Notes under the pieces: generated by a model | What the model was told of the DNA's origin: nothing | What the model saw: only the letters and a program-made list of their open reading frames with translations | Databases searched by the model: none | In this document: in pieces, positions 1 to 8,721 of the stretch | Numbering within the stretch: the stretch's first letter is position 1 | Layout: each line of letters starts with the position of its first letter | NCBI RefSeq assembly: GCF_945873775.1 | Contig: NZ_CAMCEC010000009.1 | Coordinates: forward strand, 45,975-109,974 | Length of the DNA stretch: 64,000 nt | Reading direction: 5' to 3' | From: an uncultured Treponema sp. | Lineage (GTDB): Bacteria; Spirochaetota; Spirochaetia; Treponematales; Treponemataceae | Program-made: the position numbers and the translations under genes

Positions 1-2
1 AC

Positions 3-188
3 GGAGCGGAGCAGATTTTGATTTACGCTTCAACTTCGGAGAAAGGTATTCCAGAGCAGACTTCTACCGGGAAATATGCAAGAAACGACATTCAGAAAAT
101 CACACGCGGAATTATGGCTGTAAAACAAAGTTCCGTTGAAAACTACGAAACCAGTGTTTTTAAGATTACGTATACTGTGATGGAGTAA
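3..188 (+). CDS. C-terminal end of an unidentified protein (5' end outside window)
   Basis: The frame starting at base 3 is open from the window edge to a TAA at 186-188 and gives about 61 residues ending in YTVME. I do not recognise the family. The stretch ILIYASTSEKGIP loosely resembles the IIVYSAEAGETAQ stretch that follows the catalytic cysteine in the next gene, so it could be the tail of another caspase-like protein, but this is weak. It stops 4 nt before the ATG of the caspase/PEGA gene, and the GGAG that precedes that ATG lies inside its last codons, so the two are probably translated from one mRNA. Confidence 0.55.
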   Translation, partial: GAEQILIYASTSEKGIPEQTSTGKYARNDIQKITRGIMAVKQSSVENYETSVFKITYTVME

Positions 189-192
189 AATC

Positions 193-2175
193 ATGTTAAG
201 AATCAAAAAACTTTTTAGCATATTTGTTATTGCAGGTGTTCTTTCATCTGCTTTCTCTCAGGAAGCCAAAAATGCCTTGCTAATTGCAAATGGTGATTAC
301 AGTGAGATAAAATCCTTGAGCCAGCCTGTGCCGGAAGGCGAGGAGCTAAAATCCGCCCTTGAAAGCATCGGTTTTTCCGTAATGTTTGTGAAAAATGCAA
401 ATCGCGATGAAATGTTTGATTCCCTTTTGGAATTTAAAAACAAGACAAAAAATGCAGGTGGAATTGCGTTCTTTCATTATGGCGGTCATGCAGTTCAGAT
501 TGACGGAAAAAACTATCTTATTCCTGTAAATTCAAAAATCGATGATGAAGGGCAAATTCGCTACAGATGTGTTGAACTTGACGAGGTTATGGACAGTATG
601 ACAGGGGAAGCCAATGTGGTTGTTCTGGATTCATGCCGTAATGATCCATTTCCGAATGGTAAGCATCGCGGCGGAGATACCCGTGGACTTGCAGCTGTAA
701 GCCTCAAACCTAAAAATTCGATTATCGTTTATTCCGCGGAAGCCGGTGAAACCGCACAGGACGGAGTTTATACTCCCGCGCTCACAAAAAGAATTACGGA
801 AAAAGGCAAGTCTATTGAAGAAGTTTTAAAGGAAGTCAGAAATGATGTTCTTCGGACTACTGCAGGTCAGCAGCTTCCCGGAGAATACCGTCAGCTTGTA
901 AGCGATGTTTATCTTGCAGGGCGTTCAAGTTCTTTAGTGAAACAGACAGGCAGCATAATTGTTACTAGCGACATAGAAGGGGATTTGTACCTTGACAGCG
1001 ATTTTAAATGCCATATAAGGGAAAATGGTCCTCAAAAAATAGAAGATTTGCAGTCTGGAAAATATTATCTTGAAATCCGCTCTGGTGAAAAAAAGTTTTT
1101 TGAAAATATTTTAGTTGAAGCTAACAAGACTTTGGATGTTTTTGTAAAGTCGGGTGGAATTAATCTTTCAAGCAATGTTTCTGGTGAAGTTTACTTGAAC
1201 GGAAAACGTTTTGGATACGTAGAGGCAGAAAAGGAACTGGAAATTTTAAAACTTGGCAGTGGAATTTATAAGATAGAGATAAAATCGGCAGATGGATTTA
1301 TCTTTACAAAAAACGTAGAGGTAAAAACTGGGGAGAAAACTTCTGTACAGATTCAGGCAACAAAAGTTATGTGCCAGGTAAACAGTCTTGGAAAACTGAC
1401 TATAAATGGCAAGGATTTTGGAGAAATAAAAAAGGATAAAGTTCTTCTTTTGCCTAATGGTGAATATAAATTTTCCTTTGCCATTGGAAAACAAAAACCT
1501 AAAGAAGAGAAAATTTCTACTGCTAGTAAAAGTTCATTTGAAATAAATTTTAAGACTACAAAACTTGCTGTTGAAAGTCTTATTGATGGAAGACTTTATA
1601 TCGATGGTATTTACTATGGCTATGTAACTAAAAATAGAACTTTTAATGTTGATTCTCCTCTTTTTGAGGGAACGTATGATATAGAAGTTGTGTCTGGAAA
1701 AACAAGAAACTGGAGCAATTCATATATAAGCGAAAAGTCATATTCTGTTAAGTTAAATAATTATAAAAATGATTCATTCTTCAATGTAGATTCTTATTCT
1801 TGGGCAAACGCCTCTATAGGATTTGGACTATTCGGTGGATATAGAACTGTTCTTGATAATGATAATGTAGGTTTCAATGCAGGTATTAATTTTGAATTGT
1901 TTAATTTTGGTAAAATGAAATTAATGTTTAATTATTATATAAATGATAATGCAGAGAGTTCGTTTGAATTTCCTTTCTTGGAATTGGGAATTTACTTGTT
2001 TAATAATAAACGTATTGCTTTTTCTGTTGGTGCAGGTACAGATTATAGCTCAATGTATTTTCCGTTGAATTTGGAATTACGAATAAATAATAAATTTTTA
2101 CTCTATGGAGATTATTGTTTAAAATCAAATGCTGTAAATGTTGGTGTTCAGTATAATATTTTCCGTTTTCTTTAG
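193..2175 (+). CDS. Secreted caspase-like (C14) protein with PEGA-like repeats
   Basis: 660 aa. A signal peptide covers roughly residues 1-22 and ends SAFSQ. The caspase-fold domain (about 25-245) carries the His-Cys dyad: His99 in FFHYGGHA and Cys148 in VVLDSCRND. From about 250 to 510 come several short beta-rich repeats of PEGA type (GSIIVTSDIEGDLYLD, GGINLSSNVSGEVYLNG, TKLAVESLIDGRLYIDG), each with a G.LYLDG core. The last ~140 residues are beta-rich and end in FRFL, which could be barrel strands or an anchoring domain. Bacterial C14 peptidases usually cleave after Arg or Lys; no substrate can be inferred here. Base composition changes inside the gene: the protease half has ordinary GC, while the part after about 1500 is very AT-rich, as is the start of the next gene. 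Start ATG 193 has GGAG 7 nt upstream. Confidence 0.85.
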   Translation: MLRIKKLFSIFVIAGVLSSAFSQEAKNALLIANGDYSEIKSLSQPVPEGEELKSALESIGFSVMFVKNANRDEMFDSLLEFKNKTKNAGGIAFFHYGGHAVQIDGKNYLIPVNSKIDDEGQIRYRCVELDEVMDSMTGEANVVVLDSCRNDPFPNGKHRGGDTRGLAAVSLKPKNSIIVYSAEAGETAQDGVYTPALTKRITEKGKSIEEVLKEVRNDVLRTTAGQQLPGEYRQLVSDVYLAGRSSSLVKQTGSIIVTSDIEGDLYLDSDFKCHIRENGPQKIEDLQSGKYYLEIRSGEKKFFENILVEANKTLDVFVKSGGINLSSNVSGEVYLNGKRFGYVEAEKELEILKLGSGIYKIEIKSADGFIFTKNVEVKTGEKTSVQIQATKVMCQVNSLGKLTINGKDFGEIKKDKVLLLPNGEYKFSFAIGKQKPKEEKISTASKSSFEINFKTTKLAVESLIDGRLYIDGIYYGYVTKNRTFNVDSPLFEGTYDIEVVSGKTRNWSNSYISEKSYSVKLNNYKNDSFFNVDSYSWANASIGFGLFGGYRTVLDNDNVGFNAGINFELFNFGKMKLMFNYYINDNAESSFEFPFLELGIYLFNNKRIAFSVGAGTDYSSMYFPLNLELRINNKFLLYGDYCLKSNAVNVGVQYNIFRFL

Positions 2176-2259
2176 TTTTAGATTTTTTTTTATGAAGTAA
2201 GTCTACCTTGGTTGTTTTTTTTGCAGAACTAAGTTTGGAATTCAAATTGGAGTAGAAAA

Positions 2260-5200
2260 ATGAAGAGAAAGATTTCTAAAGTATTGCTGTCGTTGTTTTC
2301 CTTTATATCAATAGTAAGCGTTTGTTCTGCCCAAAATACAGCGAGAGGAATTGTTGCGGAAAAGTCTTTGAGCTTTAAGAATTTTGATGAACCTGAAATT
2401 TGGGTTGAAAATATATTGGGTATTAATTGCGAGCCAGTAGCTTTTACAAGTGATTTTTCTTGTGTAGTTTTAAAATCTCTTATTGATAGGAAAATTTTTT
2501 ATATTGCCAATTTTCAAACTGGGGAATACTTTTGCATTGGAAAAAAAACAGCTAAGATTTCTAAAGATGAAAAATATCTATGTATTTTTTATTCAAATGA
2601 GGATTGTATTGTTTATGATTTAAAATCAAAGAAAAAAACTGATATAACTATTGATGATTTCTTGGAAATAGAAGATGTTTCGTATGATGATGAAAAAAGT
2701 ATTGAAAAGCAGTTAGGTATTGAAGATTGGATTAGTGACTGGTATAGCATAAAAGAAAAGGGCAATAGCAAAGTGTATTTAGGCATTGGTGAAGAAAAAT
2801 TGTATGGAGCTGATTTGACAAATAAAAAACAATTAGTATTTAATACTAAGTTTTTTTCAAATTATAGACAAGCATATATTTATAATAATAAAAAAGATAA
2901 AGAAAATATGAGAAACCCTGACTCTATAATTGTTACTACAAAAAATAATGAATTAACCCGTTTTAATCTAAAAGGAAGACAACTGAATGTGTATAAAAAT
3001 AGTAGTGAATGTTATATTGAAGATTTTTATCAAGATGACAATTACTTGATAGTTTTTTACACTAATCAACTTCGTGTATACGATATTTTTTCAAGTAAAT
3101 TAATAGAAAGTTTTATATTGCCAGATGATTTTCCATTTTGTTGTGAGTATAAATTTTATTTAGATTTAAGTAATAAAGTTATTTTTGTTTATAATAGTCG
3201 TTTTATTATTTGTAAGTATAGCTTTGATGTTGAAAAGAACGTATGGAACTATGACGATATGTATTTATCTGACATAGATGGTGATGATCGTTTGCTTTTA
3301 TGTTATAATGATGAATACGAAGATAATCGATATGAGAATATATTATTCTACTCGGCTTATGATGATTTAAATAAACAAGAAAAAATAATAGCTTTTAATC
3401 TTGATAATATAAATATTGAATTTGAATTTCGATTGAATTTTGATTTAGATAAAACTTTAAAAAAATGTTTCAAAGAAAAATCTATAGGTGAATATTATGG
3501 AGTTATTATTTTTAATGAAACTGATAATTCTATATTTTTTTTACTTTGTTATAAAGATGAGGATAAAGATAGTTACTATATTGCTTATGTTGAAAAATGT
3601 TTTTCTGATGGAAGAAATTCTATAGTAATTAATTTAGAGAAAGAGAGCTGTAAAGTTATTATTGAAGACTATATTTTTTTATTTACAGAAAATGGTAGTT
3701 TTGAACTATATAATATAGAGAATCTAGCTAAAATTTATTCATATAAAGGTAACGGTAAGTATGTTAAATATACGGTAAATAAAAATAAAATATATCGTTT
3801 TGAAGATGAAAAGTTGAAAATTATTTCTGCATCTGGAAAATTGGAAAAGGTTATATCTAGCTATGAGGAATATTTTAATTCTGAATATTTTCAAGAATTT
3901 ATTTTTATATCTGCACAAGGTTGTTCTGTTCGCAATCCTTTTAAATATGATACAAAATATCCAGCTGATAGTTTTTATTTCTTTTCAGAGCTATATCATT
4001 TTAATTTTTTCTCCAACGGCGACTACCTCACATACACGCCCGAAGGTTTCTTTACTGGCACGGAATGGGCTATGAAGAATCTTGTGCATATTGTTGACAG
4101 CATGGATGTAATTGGCATTGATCAGGTTTATGACAAGTTGTATCGTCCGGATTTGGTTGCGGCTAAAATGCGCGGCGAGGATATTTCAGAATATGCAAAG
4201 AAAGTGAATCTTGCTTCGATTGTGCGCAGTGGAAATGCGCCTACTGTTGCTATAAAAAATCTGCCGGAACTGTCTGACAGCCGAGATGTTACTTTTGATG
4301 TGTGTGTGCAGAATACTGGCGGCGGAATAGGGAATGTCAGCATTGTCTTGAACGGAAAAACAATCCGGCTTTCAGAAGGCGTTGCGTCGAGCAAGGGCGA
4401 GTAGAAAATATTCAGGCATACAGTTACCTTGCAAAACGGACAGAATAAAATTGAAGCATTTGCAATGAATTCCGCTGGAATGATAGAGAGCCGTAGGGCT
4501 AGTGCAGATGTAAACTGGCAAGGAAAAACTTCCAAGCCGAATCTGTATGTTCTTACAGTTGCCGTGAACAAGTATCGCGACAAAGATTTGTGGCTTAATT
4601 ATTGCGTGCCGGATGCAGTTTCAATTGAAGAATCATTCAAAAAACAGCAGAACGGACTTTACGAGAATGTTTGCGTTTATTCGCTAAAAGATTCCGAGGT
4701 CACAAAAGATGGCTTGGAGCAAAAGTTTAAGGAGCTTTCTTCAATAGTAACTGCTGATGATGTTTTTGTTTTCTTTGTTTCAGGACATGGAACGGCTTAC
4801 GATGACGGCGACTATTATTTTATTCCTGTGAATTTCCGCTACACGAATAAGACTGATATTCCGCTTAAGGCAATTTCAAAAAGCGATTTGACGAAAAACC
4901 TTTCGCTTATAAAAGCTGGAAAAACTTTGATGATGCTTGACACTTGCAATTCTGGCGCGTTCTTTGCGGATTCAAATAAGCGTGTAATGGGTGATAAGGG
5001 AATATTCGAGCGTCTTTCAAGGGCAACAGGTCATGCAGTTCTTGCGGCGGCTTCGGACAGTCAGTCTGCAATGGAAGGCTACAACGGTCATGGTATTTTT
5101 ACTTATGTACTTTTGGACGGACTTGCGGGAAAGGCGGATTCAAATGATGATGGCTTTGTATCTTTGACAGAACTTTCAAGCTATGTAGAAAATCAAGTGC

Positions 5201-5295
5201 CTGAACTAAGCTATGAAAAATGGGGATATGAGCAGGTTCCACAGAAAGAGCTGCGCAGGCAGGATTTCCCTATTGCAGAAAAACTATCAGAGTAG
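2260..5295 (+). pseudogene. Secreted beta-propeller/caspase-like (C14) protein, interrupted by an in-frame TAG
   Basis: One reading frame runs from ATG 2260 (GGAG upstream) to TAG 5293-5295 and is broken only by TAG at 4402-4404. Read through, it would be about 1011 aa: signal peptide ending SVCSAQ, a long region of about 600 residues with repeated beta-strand blades typical of WD40/TolB-like propellers, an Ig-like linker around the stop, then a C14 caspase domain with His843 (FVSGHGTAYDDG) and Cys896 (MMLDTCNSGAFF). The linker continues without frame change across the stop (KIFRHTV then LQNGQNKIEAF), so a point nonsense mutation fits better than two genes. The product as written is a 714-aa propeller without protease; a TTG at 4429 could restart a cytoplasmic 288-aa caspase domain. 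Bases 2300-4010 are extremely AT-rich (one sampled line is 15% GC) and composition jumps to nearly 50% GC at about 4010. A sequencing error or stop readthrough are the alternatives. Confidence 0.8.
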
Positions 5296-5301
5296 CGATG
5301 T

Positions 5302-5329
5302 AAAAAAAATGCCGGATTTCAGTCCGGCA
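5302..5329 (-). terminator. Rho-independent terminator of the GH53 locus
   Basis: On the minus strand a perfect 7-bp stem (TGCCGGA/TCCGGCA, 6-nt loop) is followed by eight T. It lies just after the stop of the minus-strand GH53 gene. The convergent caspase gene ends 7 nt away. Confidence 0.85.
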
Positions 5330-5341
5330 ATAACAAGTGAT

Positions 5342-6577
5342 TTATTCTGTCAAAAATACATTCAGGCTTTCGAGGGCTTTTCCTTCAAGATCGAAGAGTG
5401 TCTGGTTTTCCCAGGTATCTTCAATTTTTGAATTTGGAATCCAGTCTCCGCCCCAATAGAAGATTCCGCAGCCTCCTGCATTGGATGTAGCTTCCATTAT
5501 TGCTTTTATAACTGTTGCTTGGTTTTGTACTGAAGCCTGAACACATTTACTTCCTTTATAAGTCTGTGTCTTTAAATTTTTGAGCTGTGTACTTTTGTTG
5601 TCTACAAGATTCTTTGCGGCTTGTGTTCCGGCTGGAGTGTACCAAACTATGTTGTTTGTGTTGTCTCCGTATGCATCCATTGACCATGCCCAGGAAGTTT
5701 CTGCAACTAGAACTTGCTTTTTGTAAGTCTTTTTTAGGTATGCTATGTTTTCGCGCAGCTGCTTTAATGTTCCGTGTTCTTCAAAATGGTAGTAGCTTAA
5801 ACCGATGTAGTCGTAATCTACGCCTTTTAGATTTTGAAGATTTCTGAACCACCAGTCAAAATTGTCGCCTTTGCTGCTTGCAAGGTGAATCATTTTCTTT
5901 ATGCTGGAGTCAATTTCAGAAACTGCGCTAGATGCGGACTGTAAAACTTTTAGGAGATTTTTGTTTCCTCCTGTATGCCCTGTCCAAGAGTAGCAGTCAA
6001 TGCTGGCAGGAGTTGTTCCGTCTGATTTTGTAAGAAACATTCCAGAATTAATTTCGTTTCCGAGCTGAACTATGTCTGGAGCGCATCCTTCACTTTTTAA
6101 GTCTACAAGAATTTTCTTTGTATATTCACTGACTTTGCCGCAAAGTTCTTCTATGCTAGAAACATTGTCCCATTCAGCAGGGATGCTTTGTTTTGCAGGA
6201 TCTGCCCAGCTGTCTGAATAATGAAAGTCAAGGAGAAAGTTTAAGCCGTTTTGTTTTATGCGCTTTGCCATTGCAAGTGTGCGCTCGTAGTTGTTTTGAC
6301 CCGGAGTTGAAGCTTGTGGCGCATTCCAAATTCTAAGGCGAATCCAGTTTACTCCGTGTGCTTTTAGAATTTTAAATATGTCCTCTTTTGTTCCGTTTTC
6401 ATTATAGAAACTGCTTCCGTATTCTTCGAGCTGCGAAACCATTGACGCATCGAATCCGCGCATGAAGTCTGAGCCAAAATTTAGTTCTTCATCTGAACTT
6501 TCTGAAGGGGAAGCGCAGGCTGATGATAAAAACAAAAGCAGTACTAAGAAAACTGAAAAAATGCTTTTGAACTTCAT
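5342..6577 (-). CDS. GH53 arabinogalactan endo-beta-1,4-galactanase, lipoprotein
   Basis: 411 aa. The N-terminus is a lipoprotein signal (hydrophobic run then LSSAC, Cys21), so the enzyme is probably anchored to a membrane and, in a spirochaete, possibly surface-exposed. The rest is one GH53 TIM barrel: start motif MRGFDASMVSQLEE, WIRLRIWNAP, DFHYSDSWADP, the acid/base Glu175 in QLGNEINSG and the nucleophile Glu293 in VAETSWAW. Length matches single-domain GH53 enzymes. The family hydrolyses beta-1,4-galactan side chains of pectin to galacto-oligosaccharides. It is the last gene of a minus-strand set with a carbohydrate-binding protein and a repeat lipoprotein, ends in a strong terminator, and has a second GH53 paralogue at 51 kb. 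Start ATG 6577 has AGAGG upstream. Confidence 0.95.
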   Translation of the reverse strand: MKFKSIFSVFLVLLLFLSSACASPSESSDEELNFGSDFMRGFDASMVSQLEEYGSSFYNENGTKEDIFKILKAHGVNWIRLRIWNAPQASTPGQNNYERTLAMAKRIKQNGLNFLLDFHYSDSWADPAKQSIPAEWDNVSSIEELCGKVSEYTKKILVDLKSEGCAPDIVQLGNEINSGMFLTKSDGTTPASIDCYSWTGHTGGNKNLLKVLQSASSAVSEIDSSIKKMIHLASSKGDNFDWWFRNLQNLKGVDYDYIGLSYYHFEEHGTLKQLRENIAYLKKTYKKQVLVAETSWAWSMDAYGDNTNNIVWYTPAGTQAAKNLVDNKSTQLKNLKTQTYKGSKCVQASVQNQATVIKAIMEATSNAGGCGIFYWGGDWIPNSKIEDTWENQTLFDLEGKALESLNVFLTE

Positions 6578-6639
6578 TCTTTTACCTCTAAAGTATTTGT
6601 GATTATAGATTCAAATTGAAGTTGCTTAAATAGATTCCG

Positions 6640-6662
6640 ATTCCCCGGTCAAGCCGGGGAAT
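6640..6662. repeat. REP-like intergenic palindrome
   Basis: A 9-bp perfect stem (ATTCCCCGG/CCGGGGAAT) with loop TCAAG is followed by GACAG. It belongs to a dispersed intergenic family in this window with core TGTCATT..CGGG. There is no T-tract, so it is not a classical terminator. It separates the GH53 gene from the upstream lipoprotein gene. Confidence 0.75.
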
Positions 6663-6704
6663 GACAGAAATTTTAGTTTTACAATTTTATGCCATTATCG
6701 GGCT

Positions 6705-7524
6705 TTACTCGTAGGAAACTGTTACTGTTCCTGTTAAGCCTTCAAGGCCACCCAGATAAATTCCTTTGGAATATTCAGAAATGTCAGAAATTTCTAATTT
6801 ATAACCACTGCTGGTGTCATCATATTCAATATTTGCTTTCCATGTAGAAGAATCTGTACCTATGGCGAACCACCAATCTCCATTTGAAGTTCCTGTTTGA
6901 ACATCTGAGATTGTAATTGTTACTTTACTAGCAGAATTTACAGTTTCATATTTCACTAAAAGTTGATATTGGCTAGAAATTGTAAAACTTGCGCTTCCTG
7001 TATTTGAAGTGAATGATTTAATCAAGGCTTCTTCACCAGTATCACCTGATTCTTCTGCTTCGCCTTCAATATAGAATACTGAAACGCTGGCTGTTGCGCT
7101 ATCTGTACCTGCGATGTAGATTCCGTTTGCTTTGTATGCGGCGATTGCTGTTGCATCTGTGATTGTTGCAAGGTAAAGCGAGCTTGTTCCTTCGCCTGAC
7201 TGCCATTCAAGTTTTACCTCATTGCTCCATGAGCTGTCAGAACAAGCTGTGAACCACCAGTCATCGCTTCCTGAATAGTTTACATTTATTACTTTTATTG
7301 TAAGCGATTTTATGCTCAGGTCTGCAAGTGTTTCCGCTGAAACTATTTGTTCTGGTGTTTCTGAGAATGTTACGCTGTCGCTGTATATTTTTGTTCCGTA
7401 GTCGTCATCATCGTCATCGCTGCTTGAGCTTCCGTTGCTGCAAGAAATGAGTGCCCCCCCCCAGAAGAATTGCAAAGGCTGAAAAGAATACCGCAGTTAA
7501 AATGTTTTTCTTTATAAATTTCAT
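6705..7524 (-). CDS. Two-repeat carbohydrate-binding-type lipoprotein, out of frame at a G9 tract (phase-variable candidate)
   Basis: The gene starts at ATG 7524 (AAGGAA upstream) with a signal sequence MKFIKKNILTAVFFSAFAIL. At codon 21 it enters nine G (7462-7454, minus sense). With nine G the frame runs into THFLQQR and stops soon after; with eight G it continues as LGGALISC, a proper lipobox, then SNGSSSSDDDDDD and on to the TAA at 6705, giving 272 aa. The mature part has two related blocks of about 90 residues, each with a D[DG]WWF motif and a closing GxxGTVTVSYE-like strand, resembling tandem beta-sandwich glycan-binding modules; I cannot assign a named family. It sits between a secreted CBM and a GH53 galactanase, which suggests galactan capture. 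A TTG at 7475 gives an open frame but no signal peptide. Either a phase-OFF state or a read error in the tract explains the break. Confidence 0.75.
7454..7462 (-). repeat. Poly-G tract (G9) inside a lipoprotein signal sequence
   Basis: Nine C on the plus strand, nine G in the sense strand of the lipoprotein gene. Eight or eleven G would restore the frame. Poly-G tracts of this kind are known ON/OFF switches in Treponema pallidum surface-antigen genes; the application here is inference. Confidence 0.8.
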
Positions 7525-7549
7525 AGTCTGTTTCCTTATTAAAAAAAAA

Positions 7550-8050
7550 TTAGTTAAGCTTTACAAGCTCTATGTCGTCAAGATTTCCCCAGTTTTCTTT
7601 GTTTGCGTCAACGAAAATTCCAATTTCAACTTCTCCGTTTTGAACTGGAATTTCTATTGAATACTGCTTCCACTTTTTCCAGCCGGTGTTTTTTATCTGC
7701 GCTGAAATTTCTTTTCCAGAATTGTCGAATCCTTTGGCAAAAAGCTTGATTGCGTTTTCGCCGCCTCCGCCCATTGACCATACAGAAAGTTTGTAAGTTC
7801 CGTTGGAAAGTCCTGTGATTTTTTTGTCGAGTGAAGCCGTGAATGCAGTTTTTTTCCAGTAGTGGTAGCTCCATTCTCCTGAATGCGCATTGCCTTTGTT
7901 TTTTTCAGCATAGCAGTCTGCGCTGTCTCCAGTTAAGTTCCAAGAGCTTAGGTTTCCGCTTTCAAAGGAACTGTCGTTTAAAAGATTCTGGCCAAAAGAA
8001 AGCCCCGCTGCAAAAAAGAGCGTCAGAATGGCAGTTAGTGTTTTTTTCAT
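7550..8050 (-). CDS. Secreted single-domain carbohydrate-binding protein (CBM61/CBM4-9-like)
   Basis: 166 aa: signal peptide MKKTLTAILTLFFAAGLSFGQ, then one beta-sandwich module of about 145 residues. It opens LLNDSSFESGNLSSWNL and closes NWGNLDDIELVKL, the usual start and end of CBM4/9/61-type jelly rolls. The same pattern (FLVNGSFESGDLTGW .. WLVMDDVNLL) forms the C-terminus of the GH53 enzyme at 51 kb, and CBM61 modules are known to bind beta-1,4-galactan next to GH53 domains, so a galactan-binding role is likely though unproven. No enzyme domain is attached. It is first in the minus-strand galactan locus, preceded by an AGGAGG ribosome site and a strong promoter with an operator. It may act as a secreted glycan-capture partner for the lipoprotein and galactanase. 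Confidence 0.8.
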   Translation of the reverse strand: MKKTLTAILTLFFAAGLSFGQNLLNDSSFESGNLSSWNLTGDSADCYAEKNKGNAHSGEWSYHYWKKTAFTASLDKKITGLSNGTYKLSVWSMGGGGENAIKLFAKGFDNSGKEISAQIKNTGWKKWKQYSIEIPVQNGEVEIGIFVDANKENWGNLDDIELVKLN

Positions 8051-8130
8051 TTTTTCCTCCTATAAAAAAATGAAGTTAAGTTTGTGGAGTGCGCTATGAA
8101 CAGCTAGATTGAATTATTACGCACGGTTTG

Positions 8131-8144
8131 TTTACACGTGTTGA
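8131..8144. promoter_or_regulatory. Putative LacI-type operator at the start site of the galactan locus
   Basis: TTTACACGTGTTGA, nearly palindromic around a central CG. The same core is found at 51013-51026 at the start site of the other GH53 gene. Placement just downstream of the -10 box suggests repression. A LacI-family regulator is inferred from the central CG; no such gene is in the window. Confidence 0.65.
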
Positions 8145-8152
8145 TGTAAAAA

Positions 8153-8181
8153 ATTGTAAATCCACTTTTTTGTGATGTCAA
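8153..8181 (-). promoter_or_regulatory. Sigma-70 promoter of the galactan locus
   Basis: Minus strand TTGACA (8181-8176), 17-nt spacer, TACAAT (8158-8153). Five or six of six bases match each consensus hexamer. The start site would fall near 8146, immediately before the operator. Confidence 0.8.
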
Positions 8182-8266
8182 GAAAAATTTTCACGCTTTT
8201 TGCAAATTTTTTATAGATTGTTGGGCAAGTACGGCAATGACAGTAAAATGGGCTAGAACTTGTTGC

Positions 8267-8707
8267 TTAAATTGTAATCAGCTGCTTTTTATTTTCTTCG
8301 TATAGTTTTAACTGGGCGCATGCTTCTTCTTGTGGAATTTCATTTTCTTCATTTATTCCCGGGCAGAATGTTTTTTCAGTTTCCCAAGAAGATTTTGATT
8401 CTAGTATTTTTGTCCAAAAAGGGTAGGTTCTGCATTGGACTGGACGCGCATTGTATGCTTCACATCCTTTTTCTTTGTTCCAGAAAATACATTCGGTTTG
8501 GTTTTTGTCTTTTAGGCACAAATATATTTTTCCATCGGCATTTTCGAGCTTGCGGCAGTAGACTTTTGTGAATTGCTCTTCTGTGAGTTCAGCCCATTCG
8601 CAAAGTTTTTTAAGATCTGTTTTGCTTAATAGGACAACTCCGCCTTCAAGACAGCAGCAGTTTTTGCATTGCGCGCATTTAAATTTTAAGTTTTTAGTGT
8701 ATGCCAT
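8267..8707 (-). CDS. YkgJ-family cysteine-cluster protein
   Basis: 146 aa, cytoplasmic. The N-terminal CAQCKNCCCLEGG cluster, then CLKDKNQTECIFW, GCEAYNARPVQCRTYPF and FCPGI make the Cys spacing of the YkgJ/UPF0153 family, thought to bind zinc or an iron-sulfur cluster. Function is unknown. It starts 14 nt after the dGTPase stop on the same strand and is probably cotranscribed with it. Start ATG 8707 has a weak AAAGG upstream. Confidence 0.85.
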   Translation of the reverse strand: MAYTKNLKFKCAQCKNCCCLEGGVVLLSKTDLKKLCEWAELTEEQFTKVYCRKLENADGKIYLCLKDKNQTECIFWNKEKGCEAYNARPVQCRTYPFWTKILESKSSWETEKTFCPGINEENEIPQEEACAQLKLYEENKKQLITI

Positions 8708-8721
8708 TTTGCCTTTGAATT

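Noticed and set aside
4128..4583. 151-aa minus-strand frame over the caspase linker
   Set aside because: It is antisense to a clear coding region, with no promoter or ribosome site.
7473..7475. TTG as the true start of the repeat lipoprotein
   Set aside because: It would lack a signal peptide; ATG 7524 with a ribosome site and signal sequence lies just upstream across the poly-G tract.
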